From contig NC_063049.1 in assembly GCF_018812025.1 (NCBI RefSeq), positions 41,157,503-41,221,502 of the forward strand: DNA of 64,000 nucleotides, in the 5' to 3' direction. A program made the position numbers and the translations under genes. The stretch is from Megalobrama amblycephala. Lineage: Eukaryota > Chordata > Actinopteri > Cypriniformes > Xenocyprididae. Numbering within the stretch: position 1 is the first letter of the stretch; every line of letters begins with the position of its first letter. The notes under the pieces were generated by a model. It had not been told where the DNA came from, ran no database searches, and saw only the letters and a list, made by a program, of their open reading frames with translations. Shown here piece after piece: positions 22,069 to 34,500 of the stretch.

Positions 22069-22965
22069 CCCTTTACCCCGCCCATTTCGGCGGGAAAGTT
22101 CGCGCGCTCTCTCGCCATAGGTCACGCAGCTATGCCGCGCCGTCATTGGTTCAACAATTTGTCTATGAGTGAACCAATGACGATGCAGTTACACTGCGTT
22201 ATTGAAAAAGGCTTCAGTGACGGGGAAAAAGGGAGACTTTTCCCCATACGCAGTACGAGTGAAGTATCGAAAGGGAAACACAAAAACAGTCGTGGATCAT
22301 CAGGTAACCACACACAGTATTGAGAATCAATGGTTCACATACTTATGAATGGGGTTATTTGAATAAATTCAGCTATTGTTTTGTCTTGTGAACTAAATGC
22401 AAACATCTTTTATGTAAAATATCTTACTCAGGACAGTACTAAACAAAAAATAACATGCATTTTTTATTATCCCTCTTATTTTATTAAAATAATTCTCATT
22501 TTCACAGATTCTGCAAGGGGTTCACATACTTTTTCATGCCACTGTATATAATATGTACACAGGTAATAAATACTATTCATACAATATGAAAAAAGTTTGC
22601 CAAGTTGTGTGACTGAATTCCTGCAAAACAAGGACTGCTCACTACAACTGGCTGCAGCTCTTACCTGAATATGATTATCAAATTTATACTTTATGGTACA
22701 CTACTGAATGCCAAAGTTGCAAGTTAAATAAAATGTTCTTTTCCAATGTTGATTTTTTTTGGAAATTAGTCGTTTAGATTAATCGATTATTCAATAAATT
22801 AGTCGATAGATTAATTAGTCGTTAGTGGCAGCCCTAAATTCATGTACGCTATATTGTACAGCAGCAGCATGTCTAACTTGCTCACAGCAGCGTGTTGTGC
22901 ATGTATTGGCAGTACCAAGTCCTGTGCTTGCTCTGCAGATCTATTCCAGACCAAACATTTGTGAG

Positions 22966-23880
22966 TCAATGACGTGACGGGTCATTTTTTTGTCCAAAGG
23001 CCTAAATAATAATAACAAAAACAAAGATATGACATCCAATGTAAGGTAGTACAACTATCTCTTTTATTGAATCCAAAAGGTTTTAATTATATTTTGCTAC
23101 ATATAAAGGTATTTTAAAGATTTTGAAGTGTCAAAAGGTCATATGGTTTAACCGTCCAAAGGCCAATACAGAAATTTAATTTGTGATTAAAATATCTTAA
23201 AATGTAATAAATGTATATATTTTTTATTCTGGCATGATTTTATAACATCATATATCAACATAGTGCAAAATGGTATTAAAATTATGTGTAGAAGTCGTTG
23301 CTTTGTTATGAGAAAGAATTTCCAGAAAAATGAATTTCATTCGGAGTAACCAATATAAAGGGACCAAGTCATGCTGTCAGTATCATGTGACAGGATGTGA
23401 CATCATTCAGACACCTGCAAAGGACCACATGGTGATGAAGCAAAGTAACTAACTCTCTCTTAACTATTTGAAAAATTCATGTTTTCACTTGCTCATACGC
23501 ATGTCCCGAAACATCAGGTCATTCGGTACAACCGCTATAAAACATGGAAAATGTTGTAATATTTTAAAAACTTTACTAAACATTACTGTACTAAATATAA
23601 CATGTTTGATTGTCCTTTTGCTAGATATCAGCCTGTTAGCATTGTTTGAAAATATTGTCATTCTGTATAACCGAAAGTGTCATTCAGTAAAACTGAAATT
23701 TTGGATAAATTGAATGACCGAAAGTTTTGTAAGAAATGACAAAAGCAGTGTTAATTGATTATAAAAACCACTTAATCTCTTTCTTAACATGGAATAAATC
23801 TTCAAAATGAATTATATCTCCATTATGTTTTTTTACACTTTTAAAAACCTTATTCGCCAATGACCCATTAACATTGTCAT
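22966..23880 (+). repeat. Dispersed repeat R, copy 1
   Basis: About 900 bp matching 41096-41790 in the same orientation. Shared blocks include AACAAAGATATGACATCCAA, GGTTTTAATTATATTTTGCT, CATGTGACAGGATGTGACAT and ATATCTCCATTATGTTTTT. Its ends carry the related phrases GTCAATGACG and CCAATGACCC, but no clean terminal inverted repeat was identified. It is non-coding and of unknown class. Confidence 0.6.
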
Positions 23881-26034
23881 ATCCATTACCGTGCCAAACA
23901 CTCCAAGAGTTGTCATGACACTGAATGCAAAACATAACTCAGAATGAATAGAAAATCTTTTTCTTGTCACAGTGAATTAATTTAAACAGAAATTAATAGT
24001 TCATGTTTTCTTTTATTTGGTAAGAGGTCATTATTGCATCATAAACCGGAGACAGGGTGATGAGGACTACGACCAAATAGATTTTAAACAGTCATGAGTG
24101 AGTAAGCAAAAAGCTTCAGCAGGAATGAACATGGCTGCCACAGTATTTACTAAATAAAAAAGCACCTTGTATGCTAAACAGCAGATGAGTGGTAGGGAAA
24201 CCCTTGATGACTAACCCACATTTGGTTAGATGACAGTGAAGGCTTTCTAAGAGACGTCTCAGCCAGGTCGTCTTGTGCTTTCCATCTAGGCGTTGAGCCA
24301 AACCCCTCCATCTTGCTCCTCATAAAATCTCCATCACAATGCTGTTTCTGTCTGAGACGCAGAGTAATACTCCTTCATCTGTCAGCCCTATGACAAACTA
24401 ACAATACATGATGATACTTTGCCATTAACTCCAAATTCAGTTTAATTTATGTGACATGTTTTTAAATTCCTTCTTTTTATTTTTAGCTGATTATATTATT
24501 CGATGTCATTTATGTAAACCTTTGTAAACCCTGTTTTAAAATCTGAATAACTTACAGTACATATAGTCTTATATATGCACTTCATGTAAAAGTCTCAGAG
24601 TCTTTCAAGATTTATTTTGGTCAAGCATTTTGTATAGTATAGTATAGAAATAAAGCAGTACAGAAATTATTTTCAATAATTTTCATAATTTAGTCAACTA
24701 TAATTTTATAAAAATGGTGAAACACTTAATTTTCTGTTAATATTTATGCATTTAAAACAAAAACACAGAGGGACCATGTGAAAGAGACACTTGAGAGACG
24801 AGTGAGAAAGAGCTGTTTGTTTTTAGTTCATCTCTCGCCCATGAGAGAGTTGCATCACTGTTTGCATTGGAGTGTAGATACATACAGTATGTTAGTGTGT
24901 GTGGTGTGTTTGAGTGATTAAATGTGCTTGTGCATGTACGGTGTGGCATATTTAAACATTTATGTCAATGCAGACATGCCTGCTATTCCAATAAAACAAA
25001 CAAAAAAAGCTAAAAGGAAAGGATTTGATTATAAACCTCTTCTGAATGAAATATTCAGTCCCGTTTCTGACAAAAATAAAAAGCTTATACTTACATCTGT
25101 ACAATGGGAGTATGCACTCATGCATATTCACTAGGAAACATCAATTCAAGAATCTGTTGCCATTCATATTTCATCAAAGACTTCCGTGGCAAGAATTACT
25201 TTGAGCTTTCCTGACACATTTCTGTGGAAGTCAAAGTCTGAGAGGCAGAAGCTGATTTCCCCTGATTAGCTATAAAACGACTGTAAACAAGCACAACAAA
25301 AGAACAAACAAAAATTCACATCCAATGTCACGAGCAGAAAAGCAAAAACATACTGGCTTTTCTTTCATTGCATTTTATAACACATTTCCTTACAGATCAC
25401 TATATAAATCTGCATCTAATAAGAGAGCTGAATAAAGCAAATGGCGTTTTAGTCATTTAGTAATGCAATGCTGCAGTTTTGTGCTCTTATTCTACCTTTA
25501 GGGAATAATTCACTAAAAATTATTTATTTTCCATACAATGAGAGTCGATGGTGATATAAGCCATAAAAAGTACCCTCAATATAATCAATATAACTCAAGA
25601 ACTATATTCTGAGTCTTAAGTCATATAACGGCTTTGTGTGAGAACCAAAAATTTAAGCCGTTTTTCACTATTCTCCACTTCAGCTCTGAAATCTCATTTA
25701 TGAGTTACATAAAAAAATGATAGATAAAAAAACTGAGGGAGATATAATCAGTGAATTACACAGGGGAGAACAAAATTAAGTTGAGTAAAATATGACAGTT
25801 TTCATTTTTGTGTGAAATATTACTATGATTTTTTTTTTTTTCTTCTTCAATTTTATCATTGGAGAGCAAGTTCAGGGATGGGAGATTGTTTGCCTTTGCA
25901 ATCAATCTGAGCAACAGATTTTTGGCAATCTAATGTGTGACTGCTCTTTACGAAAGCCGACTAATGAAGAACCGATACGAGCACACTAATTATATAGTAA
26001 TTGTAGTTACTACATAGTTATTACAAAGTAACAG
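23881..26034. other. Unannotated AT-rich stretch
   Basis: No gene recognised. 25515-25810 resembles a degraded piece of the TTAA-type repeats (ATTTATGAGTTACAT, TTCATTTTTGTGTGAA) but is too weak to assign. A T run lies at 25831-25841. Confidence 0.45.
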
Positions 26035-26414
26035 TATTTGAAAAATAATTTATTCAGCAAAGATGCATTAAATTTATAAAAAGTGACAAAGACTTTTGCA
26101 TTGTTACAAAAAATTCTATTGCAAATAAATTCTGTTATTTTGAACTTTCTTTTCATTAAAGAAAGATTTCTGAATGATCATGTGACACTGAAGACTGTGT
26201 AAAGTAATAATGCTAAAAATTCAGCTTTGATCACAGGAATAAATTACATATTAAAATATATTCAAACAGAAAACAGTTAAACAGTTCAATTGTGATACTA
26301 TTTCATAATTTTACTGTATTTTTCATCAAACAAATACAACTTTTGTGAACATACAAGACTTCTTTCAAAAGCAACATAAAAAACAGACACCCAACCTTTT
26401 GAATGCCAGTGTAT
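26035..26414 (-). mobile_element. Dispersed TIR repeat (ACTACCGTTCAAA family), minus orientation
   Basis: Contains the family markers in reverse: TTTATTCAGCAAAGATGCATT, ATCATGTGACACTGAAGACT, AGGAATAAATTACAT, and the terminus CCAACCTTTTGAATGCCAGTG. The left terminus is missing beyond TTATTCAGC. Confidence 0.6.
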
Positions 26415-26419
26415 GCATA

Positions 26420-27110
26420 TTAAAGGCACAATATGTAATATTTTTGGATTAAAATATCTAAAAACCACTAGAACAAAGTTATATATTTTGTTGTACATTT
26501 GTGTACTTACCTTATAAATGTACTTACATTTGGATAAATACATTAATTGACAGAAAACTAATCATGTTATATAGCTCAACACAATAAGTCGTATTGTTTA
26601 AATCTCATTTTCTCGATTTACCGCGAGTACCATGTTTTAGCATGACTAATATCAATCTAGCTTATGCAGTGTGCAACAAGTGTCTCATAGCGGCCACAGA
26701 GCGAATGCACAGAGTAGCACTATAACAACTTTCAAAACACAAATGTATCTAATATGATAAAACAGCATTGCACATACGCTTGACCGGAAGAAGTGGAAGC
26801 GACGACTGCGACATAATAAGTTCCACTGCTCTCGAGACGTGTGTCGTGCTCGTCTCTCATTAGCATTCGCTCCAGCGGCCTCATTTCTGCTCGCACAGCA
26901 CTCGGCCTGCTCTGCTTCATACTACAGTAACGTTAATAATGTCATCCATGAACATGATTTCTGCCTGAGTCCCATCGGATTCTTTTCCACCGGCTGTAGA
27001 CGTGAAGACAACACCTCCCATGATTCCGCGAAATCAAGGCGTCATCAAGCTACGCCTTTGTTTTGAATAAGCGACCTCTAGTGGTGAAAATGTACATATT
27101 GTGCCTTTAA
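26420..27110. mobile_element. TTAA-flanked element (AGGCACAATATGTA ends)
   Basis: TTAA then AGGCACAATATGTA at the left, TACATATTGTGCCT then TTAA at the right: perfect 14-bp terminal inverted repeats with a TTAA at each outer edge. TTAA duplication is the signature of piggyBac-type transposons. The interior is GC-richer near the right end (26780-27000) and holds short open frames without domains. It is about 690 bp and non-autonomous. Confidence 0.7.
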
Positions 27111-28296
27111 TACTATCCTATATGATATGTAATATGTTTGTACATCACATGATTAAATCATATTGTGCTTCTAACCATTTGTGATGTTATAAAAAATAAA
27201 TCACACCGCGTGCCAATGACGTAATCGAAATATGCAAAGATGCATATCATAATAAGACAGTCAATGTTGCACATGAATGTTTCTCACCCTCCATACTGAG
27301 TTTTTTCTTTTCACAGATTCAGATCACAGGTTTTCTTGTCTGATCAGGGAGAATGTCTACGGCAGCAGATCCACACACACAGAGGAACGTCTCACTTCCT
27401 GGGAGTCCTGGGAGAAAAAAGCGAGCGTGTGTAAGAAAGGCCTGACTCATGTTCAGCAATCAGTTAAAGTACTTCAGAACTTCATTTCATGGCACAAAAG
27501 ATCATTTAATCACCTCATCTCACCTCCTATTGAACAAAAGAATAAACCACGGTTTCTTCTCATCTATGATGTTTCATACATGGATTCTGTGATGGAAAAT
27601 ACCGTATATAAGACAGCAATGAGAGGTTATCAGGACAAAATGGGCATGTGTGAATCACCGTAATAGCACCAGCTTTAATGCACAATAATAGCACTAAATT
27701 TTGAGAGTTTTATCTGGAAACATCACAACGGATGCTGCAATGTTGCTGTGGCAACCACAGGAAGCCACATCGCTAATGGAAATTGTCTGCCTTTGCCTTT
27801 CATCTTTGGGAAAAAGCTAAAAAGCCGAGGAGCCATTTCACTAAGCCGCTGCTGTTTTTCAGGGCCTTCTAAATAAAAACAAGACAAAACATCACACTTT
27901 TGTCTTATCAAAACTATTTGCAAATCAAATGTGATCCCGTTGATGCCTCTCCACAAGATCCTCAGAGGAATTGAAGCTCTTCTAATCACCAGTACAGTGA
28001 ACTCACAGTAACACTCTCACTCTGCTGAGCTTTGTTTGCCGAATTATCGCGCATAAGAAGCCCTGCTTTGACGTAAAGGAGGAACACAGCAAAATTCAAA
28101 TCAGCTCTTTTCAGTAATAATCTCTCCCCGGATCAAATTATCATCTTTTCCAGACTTTGTATGTCTCTATTCCTGTGTGTGTACAGTATAATGCATGCGC
28201 TTTTTAATGCATGCACATGTACTCTTCTCACAGATCATTCTCTGCCAAACAGACTTGCACAGATTGGTCTCTATTAGGTCCAAAGCTAATAGACTG
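27111..28296. other. Unannotated stretch
   Basis: No gene recognised. The 128-codon open frame at 27277-27663 has no domain, no start context and no splice support. Confidence 0.5.
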
Positions 28297-29535
28297 TAGA
28301 GCTGCACGATTCTGGATGACGATCACGATTTTTTTGTCTAAATAGAGATCACAATTCTCCCATGATTCAGAACAGACAACTGATTCTGAACATGATTCAA
28401 CATGATTCTGAACAGACAAACAAAATAACATGTAATTTACTAGAGCTTCTGACAAAATGTTAATTGCTGCAGTCTATTTAAAATGTTTAATTAATCTGGA
28501 TTCATTAAAAAACTCAGTTTGAATGAATGATTGAATGACTCAAATACTTCACTTGTTTTCTGAATAAATCATAAGCATTTTTGAACGAATTTCTTGAGTG
28601 AATGATTCAATGACAAATACATTTTTAAGTCACTTGTCGCCACCTAGTGGTGTAACGATGTAATAGATACAATCGTTATTTGAAGAGCCAAGTTACTTTC
28701 AAAAGGGATCTGCTCTATTTTGATCGCTACTGTAGACATCAGTGTTTATATCGGAACTATAAACTTTTATCCTAGTTCTTCTGTGATAATTTTAATACTT
28801 GTAACAGAAACAATCATACTGTGTATGTGTTTGTAAAGCTGTTTGATTCATAGACTGTAAAAAAGATGGGATGATGGACCTTCACTCTCTTCCATTCAGG
28901 GTTACCAAGTTTTCATAACAAAACCAGCCCAATTGTTACTCAAAACTAGCCCAATCATGTTTCATGGGGGTAAAATACGCGTTATTTGGTGGGGTTCCCC
29001 TAGTAAAAGTCGCATTCCAAGGGCTAAATATCACATTATTGGGGTTGCTTCAACCCACAGCAATACTGTTAAAGTCACCCAATTCCGCGGGAAAGCCGTC
29101 ATTGTCCCAAGATGGCACTGTCATCTTGCACTAATTACGTTCACGTTTTGGAGCCAGAGTCTGCGCAGTAGTGAGGGTGAAGTAGAGCCGCAGTATCAAG
29201 GTCCTGCAGAATCAATCACAAGCACACGCCCCTGAACCTTTTTTTAAGTACCCTGACTGCTCCAATTTTGATGTCTGCTGATTGTAGTACAACTGAAGGC
29301 TTGTTAAACTACTAACCACAGTCATATCCCGACAAAGGCCCGTCGGTGCCTTCATGATGACTTATCTCCCAAAAGCTGTCAAATATAGCTGTCAATCATG
29401 ACATCACACAAGTGTTTTATAGCATCAAATAACTAACTAAAACCAAATTATTTAAAAAACCGAACACTTGAACTCACATCAGTGTGATAAAAACTGCCTA
29501 AAAGACAGAAACCATCTTTGGGGAAAAAATATATT

Positions 29536-30513
29536 TTAAAGGTGCCCTAGAACCAGTTTTTACAAGATGTAATATAAGTCTAAGGTGTCCCCTGAATGTG
29601 TCTGTGAAGTTTCAGCTCAAAATACCCCATAGAATTTTTTTTATTAATTTTTTTAACTGCCTATTTTGGGGCATCATTAACTATGCACAGATTCAGGCTG
29701 CGGCCCCTTTAAATCACGCGCTCCCTGCCCCCCGAGCTCTCGACTATAATACAGTGCATTTACAAAGTTCACACAGCTAATATAACCCTCAAATGGATCT
29801 TTACAAGATGTCCATCATGCATGCTGCATGCATGGATCGGATCATGTGAGTACAGTATTTATTTGGATGTTTACATATGATTCTGAATGAGTTTGAGGCT
29901 GTGCTCCATGGCTAAAGCTAACATTACACACTGTTGGAGAGATTTATAAAGAATGAAGATGTGTTTATGAATTATACAGACTGCAAGTGTTTAAAAATGA
30001 AAATAGCGATGGCTCTCTTGTCTCCGTGAACACAGTAATAAACGATGGTAACTTTAACCACATTTAACAGTACATTAGCAACATGCTAACGAAACATTTA
30101 TAAAGACAATTTACAAATATCACTAAAAATATCATGTAATCATGGATCATGTCAGTTATTATTGCTCCATCTGCCATTTTTCGCTGTTGTTCTTGCTTGC
30201 TTACCTAGTCTGATGATTCAGCTGTGCACAGATCCAGACGTTAATACTGGCTGCCCTTGTGTAATGCCTTGAACATGAGCTGGCATATGCAAATATTGGG
30301 GTCATACATATTAATGATCCCGACTGTTACGTAACAGTCGGTGTTATGTTGAGATTCGCCTGTTCTTCGGAGGTCTTTTAAACAAATGAGATCTACACAA
30401 GAAGGAGGAAACAATGGAGTTTGAGACTCACTGTATGTCATTTCCATGTACTGAACTCTTGTTATTCAACTATGCCGAGGTAAATTCAATTTTTGATTCT
30501 AGGGCACCTTTAA
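29536..30513. mobile_element. TTAA-flanked element (AGGTGCCCTAGAA ends), nested
   Basis: TTAAAGGTGCCCTAGAA at 29536 and its perfect complement ending at 30513 give 17-bp termini including TTAA. Subterminal sequence (ACAAGATGTAAT, GTGTCTGTGAAGTTTCAGCTC) is shared with the element at 33016, so the two are related families. A short frame around 29793 ends at a GTGAGT donor-like site but encodes nothing recognisable. Confidence 0.7.
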
Positions 30514-30617
30514 GTATAATTTGACTGTTTAGTTTGGCAGGGTTTATGACCTATACTGCATCCAGCCACTTGGAGGCGATTGAGATGCTTTGGCTTTACT
30601 TTTCAGGACTTATGTGG

Positions 30618-31090
30618 TACACCAAAGACTATAGATATAGAAAGAAAGTTCACTCCTATTAGTTATGAATGGGAGAAACTGCAACGCGCAATATAGCGGA
30701 ATACGTCCTGCCTTCTAAGTAAAACAGCCAAACGCTGATTGATAAAGTAATTGTGCCACTGCAGCTGCTGTTAGAAGCTCCGGTTCCTATAGAAACATGA
30801 GACTAGCGCTTAGGATTGCACATGTGCATTAGCTCATCTAGCCTGAAAAATAAGCTTTGTTAATGCTATTTGAGCATAAGAAACAACATTTATGGGACAG
30901 TTCATGTCAGATTTTGTTGCTGATTTGAAATATGTTATTTAATTGAGAGTTCAGCGAGCAGTTTTTGAGATTTCAGGATTCCCCCATTCAAATAGATTGG
31001 ATACCCGAAATAGATGCCGGAAGCACTGCAAATATGGCCGCCGGGTGAACAGGTTTCCTTGAAAGGGACTTTGGGCTCACACCGCTCCCT
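30618..31090. mobile_element. Short MITE (CCAAAGACTATAG type), copy 1
   Basis: Shares a 470-bp block with 34021-34500 in the same orientation: GAATGGGAGAAA, AACGCGCAATATGGCGG-like, GTTAGAAGCTCCGGTT, CAGCCTGAAAAATA, AGATGGCCGCC-like, and AAAGGGACTTTGG at the end. The termini CCAAAG and CTTTGG are short inverted copies. Both copies hold YY1-like ATGGCGG/ATGGCCGCC motifs. Confidence 0.5.
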
Positions 31091-31201
31091 ATGGTTCAGC
31101 ACCTGTGCAAACACAGATTTTAATAGACATAGGCGTCATTGTCATTGAGTGTTTGAATTGAGAATCAAGCAATCCTTTGTACGATTAATCATGCAGCTCT
31201 A

Positions 31202-32785
31202 CTAGCAACAAATCAGAACGACATCAGAACATTATGGCAACAACTCAGAACACTCTAGCAACCTCTCCTGAAACTTCCCAAACTACATAAGCCCTAAACA
31301 ACCTTCAGAATTCAGACAAAACTTTGTCAAGCTCTTCTAGTTCTGTCCTGCAAGCATCTGAAACGCTTGACTTACAGCTGCACAGCGGCTGCTATTAGGA
31401 GACACACTATAAATTCCTTCACTCTCTTTCACTCTCAGTTTGTGTACCATATTTCAGGCACGGGCTGATCCACCGGGTTATCCGGCTGGGTTTTGGATTC
31501 AATCTCTGTATGTGAGCAGGATAAATTTAGTGGTTGGTCACCGGCTCCTACAGAAAGGGGCTTTCCATCAGCTGTAAAAAGGATCAGGCTGCCGTTAAGC
31601 AACATAAACCTCCAGCAAACCCACAAGACCTCTTTCTTTATTGCAACACACCTACAGAAGTTGTACTCATACAAACTGACACTACAGATTCCATATATAC
31701 TCATGATTCGAGCTCAAACTCCATATTTGAATTAATGTCCCAGAGATTTATTGTAACTATTAGATTTCAATTTATTCTGTCACATTAAAACAGTCCATTT
31801 ATTTTTCAAATAACTTTTGACAGTTATATCAAATCAAAAGCATGACTATCTAATGCTTGAAATGTTATGAACAGCAGCTACACTAATTATTTACCATTTG
31901 CTTTTCTGTGAATTTAGACCACGACAGGGGACTAAAAAAACCCCTTTGCTGTTCTAAATTCACTGTAAACCACTGCTTCTTGGGGATTATTGCTTTTATA
32001 CACATATATACACAGTCCAAAAACATACATGCACATGAAAACTGTGTGGAGAGCTTTGAAATCCAAGTACAATGATACAAAAAGTCCTCTTATACAAAGG
32101 TCGGTGTGAAGAACAGCCGCATGGCAGTCTTAAGAGTGACAGGCGGGGTGGCTGATTTGGCCGTGGGCAGCGGTCAGACCGCTGTGCGCTGGTGATTATG
32201 TTGTAGCCACAGATTTGATGGCTCAGATAAAGCAGATGTGAGATGGAGATGGAGGCGACCAGCGAGCGCATTAAGGGGGGTGAAAAAATCAAGGGGATTT
32301 AGGCAAGAAGCTCTATCTCTCGCTCACAGCTTTTCCAGGGTGGCCTGTGGGTGGAGAAAGAGAGAGAGAGAGATGCCGAGAGCTGACGGGGAAAAGTCGC
32401 CTGTGTGTAAATCTTCATTTGGAGGAAGTGTTGGATTTAAATGGCAGGCGTTTTTGTCCTGAGGCTCATCATTTAACATATCACAGTCCCACAGGGATGT
32501 ACGGTGGGATTCAGCTTTAGTCTTGTCACTCTTACTTATAGAAAACGTAAGACTGGCTTTCAATGAACTGCCCAGAGCTTCTGGATGGGCACTCAGGAGA
32601 CAACAGTTTCATATTTAAAGAGCAAAACACATCTGATGACTGGATGGACAGATGGACATATGAATGGACGGACAACAGATTCTTTTTCAGCAGCTAATTT
32701 CATATTTAACCGCTAAATATGAATCTATTAAAATATTAAGTCAATTTAAGAGACAAAAAGTATTATATCACCAAGTTAATATTAA
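31202..32785. other. Unannotated stretch
   Basis: No gene or repeat recognised. The purine-rich AGAGAGAGAGAGAG at 32355-32372 is a short simple repeat. Confidence 0.5.
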
Positions 32786-33015
32786 ATAACATAACTTTAT
32801 AACACAATAAAATATTATTTTGTTTGCATTAATCAAAAATGTATTATGGTTTCCACAAAAATATAGCCTAAAGCAGTTTTCAATATTGATAATAATAAGG
32901 AATGTATCTTTAGAAGCAAATCAGCATATTAGAATGATTTCTGAAGGATCATCATGTGACACTGAAGATAATGATGCTGAAAACTCAGCTTCACATCACA
33001 GAAATAAATGACATT
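32786..33015 (-). mobile_element. Fragment of the ACTACCGTTCAAA-family repeat
   Basis: Carries the internal family markers GATTTCTGAAGGATCATCATGTGACACTGAAG-type (shared piece ATGTGACACTGAAGA), AATGATGCTGAAAA and TCACAGAAATAAATGACAT. It stops abruptly where the TTAA element begins at 33016, so that element probably inserted into it. Confidence 0.55.
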
Positions 33016-33290
33016 TTAAAGGGCACCAATGATGCCCCTTTTCACAAGATGTAATTTAAGTCTCTGGTGTCCCCAGAATGTGTCTGTGAAGTTTCAGCTC
33101 AAAATACCCCACAGATCATTTATTATAGCTTGTCAAATTTGCCCCTATTTGGGTGTGAGCAAAAACATGCCGTTTTTTGTGTGTGTCCCTTTAAATGCAA
33201 ATGAGCTGCTGCTCCCGGCCCCCTTTCCAGAAGAGGGCGGAGCTTTAACAGCTCAACAACAACAAAGCTGGAGAATCTCACGCAGCCAAA

Positions 33291-33406
33291 ATGAGGATTG
33301 TCAGTAACGGTGTTCAGCCTTACATTGTTCAAACCGAAGTCGACACTGATGGAGAGACTCAGGAAGAAGTTACAACTTTTAGAATGAAACTGGACGTTTC
33401 TGAATG
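33291..33406 (+). pseudogene. Coding-looking exon inside TTAA element
   Basis: The ATG at 33291 opens a frame beginning MRIVSNGVQPYIVQTEVDTD and continuing with acidic residues to DVSEW. There a donor-like GTTAGT follows at 33407; without splicing the frame stops at 33440. The Gln-Pro-Tyr plus acidic stretch plus Ser-Glu-Trp pattern recalls the N-terminus of transposon-linked proteins carrying a P2X7-tail-like Cys-rich domain, but the diagnostic WCxC part is absent here. The function is unproven. It was probably captured with a larger parent element. Confidence 0.3.
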
Positions 33407-34020
33407 GTTAGTGGATAAATGTGCTGGCCTTTGCAAATAAACATAACATTTTTAATGTCTTGTCTTTACAGAAAACATACACAGTTTTTCAAGACAATCA
33501 CCTTTTTCACTGTTCTTTACAAACATGTGGCTATACAATATATAAACAAGGTTTAAAATAGACAACAGACATTTGGTCTCTAAGACAACAACAGCTTTAG
33601 CCGCATTTGTTGTGGAACTGGCTAACAAGCACATCAACCTTCTTCTGGAGGTGAAGCTGGATCTCAAACAGTTGGTACAGATCCATCCTTGAGTAACAAC
33701 TTTTTAGCAATGCCTGCCTTGTATTGCCAAAGCAGTCTGGAGTGAAATGATTTGAACAGACATAAATGAATTTAGGTATATTTTGGGGCCCATTACCTTC
33801 AAAAATAAAACTAATAAACTGCGTCCTCAGTGGCTCAGATTTTGGAAGAAAATGAAGACTCTAATGTTCACACTTACATCCAAAAACAGAACACAGGGAT
33901 TGCTTACGAGACATTGTTGTTGCTACAGCTGCTCTAGCGAGGAGAAAGTGGTGGAAAGTGTACAACTCGCCAAGGGCAAAAACTATGATAATGCAGGACT
34001 TGTCAGTCAGCGGCCATGGG

Positions 34021-34500
34021 CGGGGCCAAAGACTATAGAATAACACAAGATGTGTCACTCGTATTGTTTTGAATGGGAGAAAGTGAAACGCGCAATATGG
34101 CGGAATAAGTCCCGCCTTCTAAATAAGAGCCAATCGCCGATTGGTAAAGTCACGCATCACTACAGTGGCCGTTAGAAGCTCCGGTTTCTATAGAAACAGT
34201 CAGACGCGCGCCTCCGAAATGAGACACAAGGGACGCATTTAGGTCTGCGCATGCGCATTAGCTTGATCCAGCCTGAAAAATACATTTTTTGCCATGATTC
34301 GAGCGTTTAGAAACAAAATTTATGAGGCATGTTGTTGTCAGATTTCATTGGTGATTTCAAATATGAAATTTAATCGAAAACTTGGGGAACAGCTTTAGAG
34401 AATTTTATGTTTCCCCATTCAAAGAGATAGGAGCTGCACTTGGATAAGCCTTTCAAAGATGGCCGCCGAGTGAAATGACTTGTCTTAAAGGGACTTTGGC
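34021..34500. mobile_element. Short MITE (CCAAAGACTATAG type), copy 2
   Basis: Begins GCCAAAGACTATAGAATAAC and ends AAAGGGACTTTGGC. It aligns along its whole length with 30618-31090. It lies within the TTAA element at 33016-34691. Confidence 0.5.

Larger units (their letters stand above)
17011..22278 (-). mobile_element. DIRS-1: DIRS-type tyrosine-recombinase retrotransposon, defective
   Basis: A 5.3-kb GC-rich element reading right to left: 5' terminal repeat (about 22038-22278), ORF1, RT remnant, RNase H, tyrosine recombinase, internal complementary region (17336-17426), 3' terminal repeat. The two terminal repeats are inverted copies over about 220 bp (17055-17275 against 22038-22256) with a few mismatches, such as GCGCGACC against GCGTGACC. 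There is no target duplication, as expected for insertion by recombinase. Defects: RT core deleted, frameshifts before RNase H, frameshift in the recombinase. Boundaries are uncertain by about 3 bases because ACA/AAC is shared with the host. Confidence 0.85.
16051..22544. mobile_element. TA-flanked palindromic DNA transposon, copy A, split by DIRS-1
   Basis: Begins CAGTGGCATGAAAAAGTATG and ends with its complement CATACTTTTTCATGCCACTG, both flanked by TA, the target site of Tc1/mariner elements. The element is a near-complete palindrome: the CAGCTCCTGCAGATTCATC block near 16395 returns inverted near 16915. It is non-coding. An undisturbed relative at 58120-59028 reads straight through the point where DIRS-1 interrupts this copy (after CCATCACAA at 17010, resuming with ACAAAAACAGTCG near 22279). 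Copy A has a longer centre than copy B. Confidence 0.75.
15112..22836 (+). mobile_element. hAT element with 8-bp TSD, outermost of a triple nest
   Basis: Left terminus TAGGCCTGCCACGA, right terminus ending AGTGGCAGCCCTA, its near complement. Both ends are followed inward by TCGAT/ATCGA-rich subterminal motifs. Flanks carry AATTCATG at 15104-15111 and 22837-22844, a perfect 8-bp target duplication, the hallmark of hAT transposons. Its own sequence is only about 1.2 kb (15112-16050 and 22545-22836); the rest is the TA-flanked element that landed inside it. It retains a damaged first exon with part of a BED zinc finger (15298-15532) and nothing of the catalytic domain. Confidence 0.8.
28297..31201. 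mobile_element. TIR element (TAGAGCTGCA ends) carrying nested insertions
   Basis: Left end TAGAGCTGCACGATTCTGG, right end TGCAGCTCTA. A compact 685-bp relative lies at 59083-59767 and matches the outer parts of this copy (ACATGTAATTTACTAGAG, GACATCAGTGTTTATAT, AATCATTGTCATT-like right part). The extra 2.2 kb here are insertions: an unassigned repeat-like segment at about 28880-29240, the TTAA element at 29536-30513, and a short MITE at 30618-31090. It is non-coding. Confidence 0.6.

Noticed and set aside
27277..27663. 128-codon frame as a host gene
   Set aside because: No domain, no splice context, composition typical of chance.
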